Assembly: GCA_028873965.1 (NCBI GenBank)
Contig: JAPPMU010000020.1
Coordinates: forward strand, 64,097 to 128,096
DNA length: 64,000 bases
Source: Chloroflexota bacterium
GTDB taxonomy: Bacteria > Chloroflexota > Dehalococcoidia > Lucifugimonadales > UBA3495
Reading direction: 5' to 3'
In this document: positions 20,418 through 30,725 of the stretch, in pieces
Numbering within the stretch: the stretch's first letter is position 1
Layout of the letters: each line of letters opens with the position of its first letter
Position numbers and translations under genes: made by a program
The notes under the pieces: model-generated
Database searches by the model: none
What the model was told of the DNA's origin: nothing
What the model saw: the letters and a program-made list of their open reading frames with translations, nothing else

Positions 20418-21572
20418 ATGACGCAGTTTCGGCCAGGACGCGACGTGATGGTGGTAGGTATAGGTTTGCACGCCTTCGGGAGGTTCCCGGAGCAGAGCCT
20501 GTCGGACCTGGCGCGAGACGCAGTGGTCGACGCGTTGCGGGATTCGGGGGTGCCGTGGTCGGCGATACCAGTAGCGTATTTCGGCCACGTTTACTACCAC
20601 GGGATGTCGATCGGTGAGACGACTTTGGCGCAGCTTGGGCTGACGGGCGTGCCGATCATCAACGTGGAAAACGCCTGCTCAAGCGGGTCGACGGCGTTCT
20701 GGCAAGCGTATTGGGGCATCACGTCAGGCGTGTTCGACATGGCGCTGGCGTTCGGCGCGGAGAAGGTTCCCAGCGGGCCGGTGACGGTCACCGCCGAGAA
20801 CAGCCCGGCGCGCTACATCGGCGGCGACCACATGATGGCGGGATACGCGCTCAGGGCGAAACGATACATGGAGGAGACGGGGGCCCCGGCGTCGGCGCTG
20901 GCCCAGGTGTCGGTGAAGGCGCGGCAGGCGGCATCGATGAACCCGTACGCCCACCGCAAGGAAACCTACTCCGTGGAGGACGTGCTCAATTCGCGGCTGA
21001 TCGCAGACCCGTTGACCCTGTATCAGTGCTGCCCGACCAGCGAGGGCGGAGCGGCGGCGGTGCTCTGCGCGGCGGACGCCATGGACACCTACGGCGTTGA
21101 CGGGAGCCGGGCCATTCGGGTCGCGGCGGCCGCGCTGACCTCGGGCAACTACAACGGCCGGGGCAGCGACCATTCCGCGTTCAGCCCGTACCGCACGGAG
21201 CCGGCGGCATTGCAAGCCTACGAGATGGCTGGCATCGGGCCGGAGGACGTGGACCTCGCGCAGGTCCATGACGCGGCGACTATCGGCGAGTGGCAGCAGA
21301 TCGAAGCATTGCACCTGACGCCATTCGGAGAGGCTTGGCGAGCCACTGAAGAAGGTCGGACGGCGCTGGGCGGCGACATTCCGGTAAACACGGACGGCGG
21401 CCTGCTGGCGATGGGGCACCCGTTCGGGGCCAGCGGGATCCGCATGGTGCACGAGACGGTGACGCAACTGCGAGGCGAGGCCGGGCCCCGACAGGTAGAG
21501 AACGCGCGAGTCGGAGTCGCGCAATGCTCCGGGGCCGGGGACGTGACGACGGTGCACATCCTGACGCGGTAG
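20418..21572 (+). CDS. Thiolase family protein (SCP-x-like acetyl-CoA acetyltransferase)
   Basis: NVENACSSGSTAFWQAY, VNTDGGLLAMGHPFGASGIRMVHE, AQCSGAGDVTTVHIL. Confidence 0.9.
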   Translation: MTQFRPGRDVMVVGIGLHAFGRFPEQSLSDLARDAVVDALRDSGVPWSAIPVAYFGHVYYHGMSIGETTLAQLGLTGVPIINVENACSSGSTAFWQAYWGITSGVFDMALAFGAEKVPSGPVTVTAENSPARYIGGDHMMAGYALRAKRYMEETGAPASALAQVSVKARQAASMNPYAHRKETYSVEDVLNSRLIADPLTLYQCCPTSEGGAAAVLCAADAMDTYGVDGSRAIRVAAAALTSGNYNGRGSDHSAFSPYRTEPAALQAYEMAGIGPEDVDLAQVHDAATIGEWQQIEALHLTPFGEAWRATEEGRTALGGDIPVNTDGGLLAMGHPFGASGIRMVHETVTQLRGEAGPRQVENARVGVAQCSGAGDVTTVHILTR

Positions 21573-21664
21573 CGGCGGGTTCGAGATTGCCACGCTGCGC
21601 TCGCAATGACAGTGATGGGGTTTCAATCTTTTACGGATCAGGGCGACGTCAGGATAGACGGGTC

Positions 21665-21949
21665 ATGGCGAACTACATGATCATGGCGGCCATGCGGGGG
21701 CGGTTCATGTCGGAACAGGGCAACCTGTACGACAACTTCCAGATGCTGGGCTATATGGAAGGCGCCTCGCCGTTTGACGCGGTGGCGGCGTTTTTCGACC
21801 AGCCCAAGTTTCCCATCGTGTGGGCCGACGTGGAATACATGTGGGCCGAGCGGTTGGCAGACGATCCGGCGAACGGGCACCACGGGGAGTATGAGAAGGT
21901 CTACATTGCGTCGCTGCGGGAGCGTTGGGAAGGCAGTTCGCGAAATTAG
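21665..21949 (+). CDS. Hypothetical protein
   Basis: 94-codon ORF from MANYMIMAAMRGRFMSEQGN; no family recognised. Confidence 0.5.
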   Translation: MANYMIMAAMRGRFMSEQGNLYDNFQMLGYMEGASPFDAVAAFFDQPKFPIVWADVEYMWAERLADDPANGHHGEYEKVYIASLRERWEGSSRN

Positions 21950-22041
21950 CCATTGCATGGATGAACAGGATATGCGGGGTAGGGTTCGATACGAAGACAT
22001 TAATCGGCGGGCGGACACGCGCCAGCCCATTTGACGGCAAA

Positions 22042-22068
22042 GTAGGGGCGAGGAAATCTCGCCCCTAC
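22042..22068. terminator. Stem-loop, possible terminator
   Basis: gtaggggcgag-gaaat-ctcgcccctac; weak T-tract. Confidence 0.45.
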
Positions 22069-22159
22069 GGTTTATCGGGTTGGTGTGCGGCGGGCTGCGC
22101 CGCGTGGCTATTGGACGGTGCCCGTCTTGTCACAGAGGTGGGTGTTACTTGCTCGGAAC

Positions 22160-22234
22160 CGAGATTGCGGGGCTCCGCTCACAACGAGAGCGGCACATCC
22201 CTCAGCGAGATTGCCGCGCTGCGCTCGCAATGAC
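22160..22234. repeat. Intergenic repeat, gagattgccgcgctgcgctcgcaatgac family
   Basis: two adjacent related units; another at 21585-21611. Confidence 0.6.
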
Positions 22235-22248
22235 ACAGCCTGCCGGCA

Positions 22249-23031
22249 TCAGACGGTAGCGGCCTTGTCACGCAGGCGGGTGAACTCGGTACGGAAACCC
22301 TCGGCCAGGGCGCGGCGGTCGGTGCCGTGGAGGACGAAGCGAGCGCCCTGCTCGATCCAGTATTCCGACAGTTCGGGCGTCTGGTGATGGACCAGCGTGG
22401 GCAGGCCCTTGGCCTCGCATTTGTCGATAATGCCCTTGACGGTGGTCTTGTAGATCTCCTGAGCGTAGTCGTCGGGCACGCCGAGGGAGATGCTCATATC
22501 GTTGGGGCCGACGAAGATGGCGTCGACATGGGGCACGGCGAGGATGGCGTCGAGGTTGTCAACCGCGGCCTGGCTCTCAATGCCGATGATGCAGATGTTG
22601 TCGCGGTTCCGGTTCGCCAGGTACTCTTGACTGGCGTCACTGGGGAACCGGCCAGATTCTAACGCCTCCTCAGCGGCGGCGCCCTTGAGGGGACGGAACT
22701 TGGCGGCCTTGACGACCTCGCGCACCTGATCGACGGTTTCGCAATAGGGAGCGAGGATGCCCTGCGCACCGGCGTCGATGGCCATGGTGACGTAGTGCGA
22801 GTCGGGTATGGGGATGCGTACGATGGGGACCACGCTGATGGTGTTGAACATGGTCAGATAATCGCCCAACTCGCCGCGGCTGCGGGGGCTGTGCTCGGTA
22901 TCGATGATGACGTAGTCGAGGCCGACGCCATCGAGGACGGGGATCCAGCGGGGGCTGCGGTTGATGCTGATCATGGTGCCGAAGATACGGCCGCCCTGCT
23001 GGAGGGTCTGCTTGAGGTCTGCGCCGCTCAT
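22249..23031 (-). CDS. HpcH/HpaI family aldolase
   Basis: YVIIDTEHSPRSRGELGDYLTMF, IDAGAQGILAPYCETVDQVREVVKAAKF, IFVGPNDMSISLG. Confidence 0.92.
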   Translation of the reverse strand: MSGADLKQTLQQGGRIFGTMISINRSPRWIPVLDGVGLDYVIIDTEHSPRSRGELGDYLTMFNTISVVPIVRIPIPDSHYVTMAIDAGAQGILAPYCETVDQVREVVKAAKFRPLKGAAAEEALESGRFPSDASQEYLANRNRDNICIIGIESQAAVDNLDAILAVPHVDAIFVGPNDMSISLGVPDDYAQEIYKTTVKGIIDKCEAKGLPTLVHHQTPELSEYWIEQGARFVLHGTDRRALAEGFRTEFTRLRDKAATV

Positions 23032-23066
23032 GGGGTGGATTGCTCCTTGCCGTGGAATGTGCAGGG

Positions 23067-23075
23067 AGTATAGCA
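23067..23075 (-). promoter_or_regulatory. Putative extended -10 (TGCTATACT)
   Basis: minus-strand TGCTATACT 36 nt upstream of aldolase start. Confidence 0.45.
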
Positions 23076-23164
23076 CGCAGGGAATCGCGCCATTTTGCCT
23101 GGCCGAGGAGGTGATGCAAGAGAAGCACTGACCAACCTGACGCCGGGCTGTGTGATGGGAAATT

Positions 23165-23299
23165 GATGCGTACCCAGTTTGTCATCTCGAGGAGCTATAC
23201 AATGTGGCGATCTCGTTGCCTGAAGGTTGACCTCCGTAGCTACGGGATTGCCGCCCCCGCATCAAGTGCGGGGTGACGTTGCTTCGCTCGCAATGACGG
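23165..23299. repeat. MITE-like intergenic element
   Basis: gatgcgtacccagtttgtcatctcgaggagc...gggattgccgcccccgcatcaagtgcgggg...cgctcgcaatgac. Confidence 0.55.
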
Positions 23300-23487
23300 T
23301 TCCGATCAAACTGAGGTACACGTGAGGATGGAAACAGCAGTGGTTTCACGACGGCTGGGTTCCCGCTTTCGCAGGAACAACGAGCCGGGTTGGAGGGTGC
23401 CGTGGTACCGCTCGCTCAGCTACATCGGGTTGCGTCTGGGCGGGAGTCGAGCAATGGCACTCGCGCAGAACTAGGGGCAGTCAGGTG

Positions 23488-23496
23488 TGCTACACT
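23488..23496 (+). promoter_or_regulatory. Putative extended -10 (TGCTACACT)
   Basis: TGCTACACT about 45 nt upstream of RNase D. Confidence 0.4.
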
Positions 23497-23540
23497 GAGG
23501 CCGTTGAATAAGATCGAATCGCTTGCGTAATCCGGGGTAG

Positions 23541-24680
23541 TTGTTGCGGAATCAGTATCGTTATATTGGCGAACAGGGTGATTGGGACGCGGTGGCGGAG
23601 GAGTTGCGTCGGGCGCCGCGATTGGCGCTGGATACCGAGCGGAATGGCCGGTTCGCTTACCGCGAGCGGATCTGCCTGATACAGATTTCGGACGGGCGTG
23701 GCACGTACCTGCTGGATCCCTTATCCGTGAAGGGACTGGACGTCCTGGGCGATTTGCTGGCGGACGAGGCGGTGGCTATCGTCATGCACGGTTGCGAAGA
23801 GGACATGCGTTACTTCGACCGTGATTTCGGGTTCGAAGTCAGCAACCTGTTCGACACTGGATTGGCGGCGCGTTTCCTGGGGGTATCGAGGCCTAACCTG
23901 GGAGCCGTGCTGGAGGAGTTCTGCGGAGTGGGCATCGCCAAGGACCCCAAGCTGCAGGTGTCGCACTGGGGTTTGCGACCACTCTCCGGGCCGGCGTTGG
24001 ACTACGCCGCCAGCGACGTTCACCACCTACTGCCCCTGGCGGACGAGCTGGAGTACCGCTTAGCAAAGCTGGGTCGCGTCGCGTGGGTGCAGGAGGAGTG
24101 CACGCGCATCGAGGCACTGCGGCATCCACCGGAGGAGCCGTTGGAGACGGCGTTCCGGCGGGTGAAGGGCTGGGAAGGCCTCAACCCCCGGGAAGCGGCC
24201 GTACTGCAGGAGCTGTACGCATTCAGAGATGGGAAAGCGTGCGCCTGGGACGTCCCTCCGACGCAGGCAGCGAGCAACGGCGACCTGCTGGAACTGGCGC
24301 AGTGCGGCGGCAGTCCGCCGCGAGGGATCGGCGGGATGCTGGCATCCCGGTGCTTTGGTGAGCTCATGGAGGCCATCGACCGGGGCATGACCGGCCCGGA
24401 GGCACCGAAGCCAACCCGGCCGGATCGCGGTGGTGACCCCTGGACGCCGGAAAGCAGGGAACGCCTGAAGGCTCTCAAACAGTGGCGATCGAGTTTGAGC
24501 CGGGAGCTGGACCTGGCGGTCAGCCACATTTGGCCGACCCCAAGCCTGGAAAGGATCGCCCTGCGTCCGGAGCGGCTGGACCAAGAACTGAGCGGTGGTG
24601 ACGGGGAAGTGCGGAAGTGGCAGCAGGAGGAGTTTGGGGGAGGGTTGAGAAAGATGGCTGGCAACTGGATCAACGAGTAG
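23541..24680 (+). CDS. rnd: Ribonuclease D-like 3'-5' exonuclease with HRDC region
   Basis: RLALDTERNGRFAYRERICLIQIS, VMHGCEEDMRYF, NLFDTGLAARFLG, DYAASDVHHLLPL. Confidence 0.9.
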   Translation: MLRNQYRYIGEQGDWDAVAEELRRAPRLALDTERNGRFAYRERICLIQISDGRGTYLLDPLSVKGLDVLGDLLADEAVAIVMHGCEEDMRYFDRDFGFEVSNLFDTGLAARFLGVSRPNLGAVLEEFCGVGIAKDPKLQVSHWGLRPLSGPALDYAASDVHHLLPLADELEYRLAKLGRVAWVQEECTRIEALRHPPEEPLETAFRRVKGWEGLNPREAAVLQELYAFRDGKACAWDVPPTQAASNGDLLELAQCGGSPPRGIGGMLASRCFGELMEAIDRGMTGPEAPKPTRPDRGGDPWTPESRERLKALKQWRSSLSRELDLAVSHIWPTPSLERIALRPERLDQELSGGDGEVRKWQQEEFGGGLRKMAGNWINE

Positions 24681-24705
24681 CAATGGCTGTATTTATAGGG
24701 ACCGA

Positions 24706-25197
24706 ATGGCTAGTGGAAGTCTAGATACCGGGCAACTGTCCGAAGGACTTGGCGACCGCGGCATCGGAGTTCAGGCTGCCGGGTTCGTGGTTGTCGGCTG
24801 CGTGAGCCTGTTCGTTTTGCAATGGTGGTCAGGTAGCGAGCATTTCCTGTACCATGGGTTTGAGAGCCTGGTGACCAAGCTCTACTGGGCGTTCATCGTG
24901 CCATTGGCCGCCACCTTTGACTGGATGAGAAAGATGTTTGAAAAAGGCAAAGCCATCCGAGAGGCGAAGAAGGCCGAAATCCTGGCGAAAGTGCGAGAGC
25001 AGGTGATCGAACAAGTGCGGGAACAGGTGATCGAACAAGTGCGGGAACAGGTGACCGAACAAGTGCGGGAACAGGTGACCGAACAAGTGCGTCGAGAAGA
25101 GCACGAGCGCATCAGGTCACAGCTGGAACGAGCCGGTGTTTCCCTGACGCCGGAGGTCGCCGCGCGAGTCTTCAGCACGAGCGCCGACGGCGATTAG
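24706..25197 (+). CDS. Membrane protein with repeat-built coiled-coil tail
   Basis: hydrophobic N-half then (VREQVIEQ)n charged tail. Confidence 0.7.
   Translation: MASGSLDTGQLSEGLGDRGIGVQAAGFVVVGCVSLFVLQWWSGSEHFLYHGFESLVTKLYWAFIVPLAATFDWMRKMFEKGKAIREAKKAEILAKVREQVIEQVREQVIEQVREQVTEQVREQVTEQVRREEHERIRSQLERAGVSLTPEVAARVFSTSADGD
24991..25086 (+). repeat. 24-bp coding tandem repeat, 4 units (VREQV[IT]EQ)
   Basis: gtgcg[ag]g[ag][ag]caggtga[tc]cgaacaa at 24991, 25015, 25039, 25063. Confidence 0.95.
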
Positions 25198-25266
25198 CGC
25201 TTGCTTCGCAGATCGGACTGACGTCGCCAGAGCCTGTCAGGGCGGGGCAATCCCCATTGGCCCAAG

Positions 25267-26349
25267 TCATGCGCCGAAGGTCATCAGCTCTTCACAGAAG
25301 CGGGCGGTGTTGAGGAGGTCGGGAACGACGACATACTCGTCGATGGTGTGCATCAGGTTGGTAGACATGCCGACCACGACGCTCTCGATGCCGTGCAGGC
25401 GGAACACGTTGCCGTCGGTGCCGCCGCCGGAGGGGCGGATGTCCGGTTGGAGGCCCATGTCGCGCATCACCCGGGTGACCAACTGAGCGGTTGCTTCGTT
25501 GGGGTCCAGACGGTACATCTGGAACATCATCTCCAGGTTTTCGTTGATTTCAGCCTCGGAGTAGCGCCCGCGAATGGTGTTGACGGCGGCGACGAGTTGC
25601 ATCCGCATGAGCTCCAGGGACTCCATGTTCATGCTGCGAAACTCGCCGGATACGGTGGCCTCGGACGGTACAGCGTTGCGGACGGTGCCGCCGGTAATGG
25701 TCCCGACGTTGAACGTGGTTTCGTGGTCAATGCGGCCCTGGGGTAGCTCAGCGATGATGTCGCTGGCGATACGGATAGCGGACAGGCCCTTCTCGGGTTC
25801 GACGCCGGCGTGGGCGCCGCGACCCTTGACATCGATGTCAAATGCCATGTAAGTGGGACTGCCGCCGGTGATGGAGTTCACCGGGCCGTTGCCGTCGAAG
25901 ACCACGGCCTCGGTGCTGGTTATCATCGAAAAGTCGAGGTTCGACGCTCCCACGAGGCCGATTTCCTCTCCCCGGGTGAACACTACCTGGACGGGCCGCC
26001 GGGGGCGTCCGTCCTCATGCACGGTCTGCAGAGCCTCGAGGATCGCAGCGACGCCGGCCTTGCAATCGCCGCCGAGAATGGTGCTGCCGTCGGAGGTAAT
26101 GCGGTCGCCAACAACCTGGGGCCGGATGCTGCGGCCGGGGTCTACCGTATCCATGTGGGCGGATAGCAGCAGGGGGCTGTCGCCATCCTCGCGGGCGATG
26201 ACGTTGCCGTGTTCGTCGCGGGCGACCTGGAAGCCGAGGTTGGACAGCCGGTCGGAAACGTGAAGCGCGACGTCCCACTCCTCACCGGACGGGCTGTCGA
26301 TGCGGACCAAGTCGCAGAAGTCGTTGATCAATCGTTCCTGGTTAGGCAT
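25267..26349 (-). CDS. M20-family (PepT-like) metallopeptidase
   Basis: LLLSAHMDTVDPG, ILGGDCKAGVAAILEAL, FTRGEEIGLVGA, GRGAHAGVEPEKG. Confidence 0.9.
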   Translation of the reverse strand: MPNQERLINDFCDLVRIDSPSGEEWDVALHVSDRLSNLGFQVARDEHGNVIAREDGDSPLLLSAHMDTVDPGRSIRPQVVGDRITSDGSTILGGDCKAGVAAILEALQTVHEDGRPRRPVQVVFTRGEEIGLVGASNLDFSMITSTEAVVFDGNGPVNSITGGSPTYMAFDIDVKGRGAHAGVEPEKGLSAIRIASDIIAELPQGRIDHETTFNVGTITGGTVRNAVPSEATVSGEFRSMNMESLELMRMQLVAAVNTIRGRYSEAEINENLEMMFQMYRLDPNEATAQLVTRVMRDMGLQPDIRPSGGGTDGNVFRLHGIESVVVGMSTNLMHTIDEYVVVPDLLNTARFCEELMTFGA

Positions 26350-26498
26350 GGCGCTCCTCGCTGGTGGGACGGTGTTATTCGTACCTGTTGCGGCTTTGGC
26401 ATTCGACGTTCCGCAGCTCGCGACGGCGAAACCGGGTCGGCGTATACAGTGCAGTTCAGGTTGCCTATTATATCGCGGGTAACTAGAATTATGAGGCG

Positions 26499-26957
26499 AT
26501 GTCAGGGGAGTTGAACATACGGCAGGCCGGGGTCGACGACGGGGAGATCATCACCAGGTTCAACGCGGCAATGGCGCTGGAATCGGAAGGGATCTCGCTG
26601 GATCGAGTTACGCTGCGGGCGGGAGTTGACGCCGCGCTGGCCGACGATGCCAAGGCTTTCTACCTCCTGGCGGAGGCTGACGGGAACCCGGTGGGCCAGT
26701 TGATGGTCACCACGGAATGGAGCGACTGGCGCAACGGGTGGATCTGGTGGATCCAATCGGTTTACGTCAAGCCGGAAGCGCGGCGACAGGGCGTGTACAC
26801 CGGATTGTACGGAAGGCTGACCGAGATGGCCAATGCGCGGGGCGACATCCGGGGCATGCGGCTGTACGTGATGCGGGAAAACTGGCCGGCGAAACGCACC
26901 TACGAAGCGCTGGGGATGAGTCATTCCCACTACGACCTGTACGAAACGGAGCTCTGA
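26499..26957 (+). CDS. GNAT family N-acetyltransferase
   Basis: IQSVYVKPEARRQGVYTGLYGRLTEMA, RTYEALGMSHSHYDLYE. Confidence 0.88.
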   Translation: MSGELNIRQAGVDDGEIITRFNAAMALESEGISLDRVTLRAGVDAALADDAKAFYLLAEADGNPVGQLMVTTEWSDWRNGWIWWIQSVYVKPEARRQGVYTGLYGRLTEMANARGDIRGMRLYVMRENWPAKRTYEALGMSHSHYDLYETEL

Positions 26958-27073
26958 GTGACCCCGCAGGTACCGGCGTCTCGGGATTTGCACGGCGGCG
27001 CGGACCGAGCCGGTCAGGACACAGGCTTGCGGCGGATGGAAGGCGAAACGATAACGGCCAACGGGCAGAAAAG

Positions 27074-28126
27074 ATGACCACGGGCGGCGATTTACCGACT
27101 GAATTCCACTACACGGCGCGGGGGCAGCTGGCCCTGAGAGCAGGGCAACTGCACGCCGCGATTGACGATTTCAATCACGCGCTGGAGATCAACGACGAAT
27201 TTGCGCCGGCCTACTACTATCGGGGGCTGGCATACCGCAACGGCGGCGATCTCAACCAGGCGATCGCGGACTACACGCGCGCGATACTCGCCGACCCTGA
27301 ATATCCGGTCCCCTACTACGCAAGGGGCGTGGTCAGACGACACCTGGGGTTCTACGAAGACGCGATCAGCGACTACTCGGCGGCCATCGAACTGGAACCG
27401 GACGACGCCGATTACTACTACGCGCGCGGGGTGGCGCGGATTTCGCTGGGACGCTACGCGGACGCCATCACGGACTTCCTGGCGTGCGCACGGATCAACC
27501 CGGACCACGCCAACGCGCAATACAACCTGGGAATCGCGTACCGGGATTCAGGCGACCGGGAAACGGCTTTGGAATACTACAACCGGGCGATTGAACTGAG
27601 GCCAGGGGAGCCGGATTACCGGTACGCCCGTGGCAACCTCTACAGCGACCGTCGCGAGTACGACGCCGCAATAGCGGACTATGACGCGGCCATCGCGCTG
27701 GTGCCCACCTTCGCCAACGCGCTGTACAACCGGGGGATCGCCAAGCGGAACCGGGGGGAGCCGACCGAGGCGATTGCTGATTTCGACCTGGCGCAACAGT
27801 GCGGCATGGATACGGCGACCCTGCACCACAACCGGGGCGTGGCACGGGCCGACCTGGGAGACCACAACGCGGCCATCGCCGAGTATGAAATTGCCATCGA
27901 AAAGAATGCCGAACTGGCCGGAGTCTGGCTTTCGATGGGGAACTCCAAGGCGGCGTTGGGAGATTTCACGGCGGCCATCGATGCGTTCGGCAAGGCAGTG
28001 GAGTTCAACGACGGCCTCGCGGAAGCATACCGAGGCCGGGGCCTGGCCTACCGCGCGCTCGGCAACGAAGACGCGGCGGCGGCGGACCTTATGGAGTATG
28101 CGCGGCGCACGGGCGGAACCACGTGA
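27074..28126 (+). CDS. Tetratricopeptide repeat protein
   Basis: about ten 34-aa repeats such as PDYRYARGNLYSDRREYDAAIADYDAAIALVP. Confidence 0.93.
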   Translation: MTTGGDLPTEFHYTARGQLALRAGQLHAAIDDFNHALEINDEFAPAYYYRGLAYRNGGDLNQAIADYTRAILADPEYPVPYYARGVVRRHLGFYEDAISDYSAAIELEPDDADYYYARGVARISLGRYADAITDFLACARINPDHANAQYNLGIAYRDSGDRETALEYYNRAIELRPGEPDYRYARGNLYSDRREYDAAIADYDAAIALVPTFANALYNRGIAKRNRGEPTEAIADFDLAQQCGMDTATLHHNRGVARADLGDHNAAIAEYEIAIEKNAELAGVWLSMGNSKAALGDFTAAIDAFGKAVEFNDGLAEAYRGRGLAYRALGNEDAAAADLMEYARRTGGTT

Positions 28127-28956
28127 TGCCCTTCGACTCCTGGCACGGGCTCCGGGCCGGCGATCAGATCGGCAACCTGGAATACGTAGTGGATGAAGGT
28201 GCACTGGCTCAGTACCGGCGGGTGGTGGGCGCTGACGGTTGCTTCCCCAACCTGATGGCGGAAGACTGCCGATCGATGCTGGTTCAACGCGGCGCCGGGG
28301 AACCGCTGACCACGGTGTGGCAACGGCTGGAATTCATGCGGCCGCCGATCACCGGGAGGCGTGTGCAAGTCGGCGGATGGGTGCGCGATGTCGGGGAGAA
28401 GTGCGGTCAGGCATGGATAAGAGCGGCGGCGTTCGCGGTGGACGAAATCGGCACCGAGATCATGCGGTCGGAAGCCGCCTTTGTCATCGGCCGTGAGGCA
28501 GCGCCCCTGGAGCAAAGCGTAGAAACGACAGAGGTTGCGCCGGTAACGGCAAGCCTGGCTCGGGGTCGCGCCGGCGATAGCGCCCACCTGGGAGAACTGC
28601 GGCTGCCAGACGGGGAACAATTGAACGACTTTCGCCGGATGGCCAGCGCAATGGCCGGCATCGACACGACTCTGGATAGCAATAGACTGACGTCGGTCAC
28701 GGCGGGATGGCTGGAAAGTCTGATGAGCACCAATTTCGGCGAGGACTTCCGATGGGGCGGCAGGCTGTCGATTGCCCATCACGCAGCGGTGCCCCCGGGC
28801 ATGGAACTGCGCTGCGATGGCGTGACGCTCGGCCACGACACGGACGTTAACGGGGTGGAGACACGGCGGATAGCAATAGCGGTCAGGGATGCGGCCGGAT
28901 ATCGTGTCGCCACCGCGGAGGCGGTGGTAAAGTCGCCGAGTCCGCTGCGCGCGTGA
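28123..28956 (+). CDS. MaoC-like hydratase family protein
   Basis: double hot-dog-like layout and context; few hard motifs. Confidence 0.45.
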   Translation: MMPFDSWHGLRAGDQIGNLEYVVDEGALAQYRRVVGADGCFPNLMAEDCRSMLVQRGAGEPLTTVWQRLEFMRPPITGRRVQVGGWVRDVGEKCGQAWIRAAAFAVDEIGTEIMRSEAAFVIGREAAPLEQSVETTEVAPVTASLARGRAGDSAHLGELRLPDGEQLNDFRRMASAMAGIDTTLDSNRLTSVTAGWLESLMSTNFGEDFRWGGRLSIAHHAAVPPGMELRCDGVTLGHDTDVNGVETRRIAIAVRDAAGYRVATAEAVVKSPSPLRA

Positions 28957-29049
28957 ATCCGGTAGCTGGTCCTGCGGAGCCACAGGCGCAACTTCCACTG
29001 ACGCAAGGCCCATCCAACTCAATGACATCGACAACGCCACGGAGGATTT

Positions 29050-29796
29050 ATGCAGCAACGTGAGGCGCCCAACGTGCCGGTGCCGGAGAACTGGCAGACG
29101 GGCCTGGCGATTGTGGCCCACCCGGACGACCTGGAGTACGGAGGCGCCGCGGCAATCGCCAAGTGGACCGCGCAGGGGAAGCACATCACCTACGTCATGG
29201 TGAGCCGCGGCGAGGCTGGCATCGACGGGATGCACCCGTCGGAGGTGGGGCCGTTGCGGTCGCAAGAAGAGATCAACGCGGCGCGCGTCGTGGGCGTGGA
29301 CACAGTGGAGTTCCTGGACCACACAGACGGGGTGATAGAGTACGGGCTGCCGTTGCGGCGCGACCTGAGCCGGGTTATCCGAAAGCACCGGCCTGACGTG
29401 GTGATCACCATCAACCATCACCTTCAGTTTTTCAGCGGACACGTGAACATGGCGGACCATCGTTGGGTGGGGCTGGCGGTGTTCGACGCGGCCCGGGACG
29501 CGGGTAATCGCTGGATCTTTCCGGAGCTATTGGATGAAGGGCTGGAGCCGTGGAATGAGGTGCGTTTCGTCGCGGTGTTCGGGGCAACGGTGCCGACGCA
29601 CGCGGTGGACGTGTCGGAACACTGGGAGACCGGCCTGGCGTCGCTGCGAGAGCACAAGGTGTACCTGGAGAACCTTGGCGACGTGGGGGATAGTCCCTTC
29701 GAGTTCCTGACGGCGCACGCTCGTGAAGCGGGAGCGGGGTTTGGATGCCGGTACGCCGCGCACGCGGAGCTGGTGTTGATCACGGAGCCGTTTTAA
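29050..29796 (+). CDS. PIG-L/LmbE deacetylase family protein
   Basis: LAIVAHPDDLEYGGAAAIAKW, RGEAGIDGMHPSEVGPLRSQEEINAARVVGV, FLDHTDG. Confidence 0.9.
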   Translation: MQQREAPNVPVPENWQTGLAIVAHPDDLEYGGAAAIAKWTAQGKHITYVMVSRGEAGIDGMHPSEVGPLRSQEEINAARVVGVDTVEFLDHTDGVIEYGLPLRRDLSRVIRKHRPDVVITINHHLQFFSGHVNMADHRWVGLAVFDAARDAGNRWIFPELLDEGLEPWNEVRFVAVFGATVPTHAVDVSEHWETGLASLREHKVYLENLGDVGDSPFEFLTAHAREAGAGFGCRYAAHAELVLITEPF

Positions 29797-30005
29797 GGCC
29801 GTGGTGGTGGGCGCGCGGATTTGCATGGATCGACCGGACGGACGACATTGCCATGCGGCGGTTGGCTACGCGTAGACTGAGATAGTTGATTGCAAGACGC
29901 CTGGATTCCGGCTTTCGCCGAAATGACGGGGTAAAGCCGGCGGTGTACAGGTCTGGCACGGAGTTCGGTGGACCTCACCGAGCGAACACGAGGGGGATAC
30001 AGGAC

Positions 30006-30659
30006 ATGGCGGGATTCAGCGAGCAATTGCGGGCGGACGCGGAACCGATCTGGCGGGAGATATTCCGTCATCCGTTCCTGCGGGAGATCAAGGATGGAAC
30101 GCTGCCCCTGGAAACTTTCCAGTACTACCTGGGGCAGGACTACCACTACCTGGAAGGGTTCGGTCGGGCCGTTGCGATGACGCTGGCCAAGGCTCCGGAC
30201 GCGGACCTGTTGCAGGACCTGGCGCACCGGGTGATGACGCCCGTGGAAAGGCCGCTGCACCACCGGCTGATCGAGGCGGCCGGCCTGACGATGCGGGAGG
30301 TGGAGGGCGCAACCAGGTCGCCGACTAACACCGCTTATGTAAACCATATGCTGGTGACTGCGGAGATGTATGGGCTGGGGCCGACAGCCGCAGCGCTGCT
30401 GCCGTGTCCGTGGACGTATCATCTCCTGAAGGACGAAGTGGGTCAGTCGGAGCACCCGCTGTACGGGCAGTGGACGCGGTTCTACGTCGAGGGGTTCCTG
30501 CAATCCAGCGTGCACGCCTGGACGGGTTTTGTGGACGAGATGGCGGAGCGGGTCGGCGAGCAGGAGCGGGAGGCGATGCGCTACGCTTTCATGGCCAGCA
30601 GCCGGTACGAGTACATGTTCTGGGACGCCGCCTACCGCCGCGAGGAATGGCCGGTGTAG
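30006..30659 (+). CDS. TenA family thiaminase-like protein
   Basis: IWREIFRHPFLREIKDGTLPLETFQYYLGQDYHYLEGFGRA, LLPCPWTYHLL. Confidence 0.9.
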   Translation: MAGFSEQLRADAEPIWREIFRHPFLREIKDGTLPLETFQYYLGQDYHYLEGFGRAVAMTLAKAPDADLLQDLAHRVMTPVERPLHHRLIEAAGLTMREVEGATRSPTNTAYVNHMLVTAEMYGLGPTAAALLPCPWTYHLLKDEVGQSEHPLYGQWTRFYVEGFLQSSVHAWTGFVDEMAERVGEQEREAMRYAFMASSRYEYMFWDAAYRREEWPV

Positions 30660-30725
30660 TCTGCGCGGGCCGAACCGAGCCAAGACCGGCCGCAGAGAAG
30701 CGATGAACAATCACGGAGGCGTTAC

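Noticed and set aside
28048-29460. 470-aa minus ORF
   Set aside because: Antisense to TPR/MaoC/PIG-L genes, no motifs
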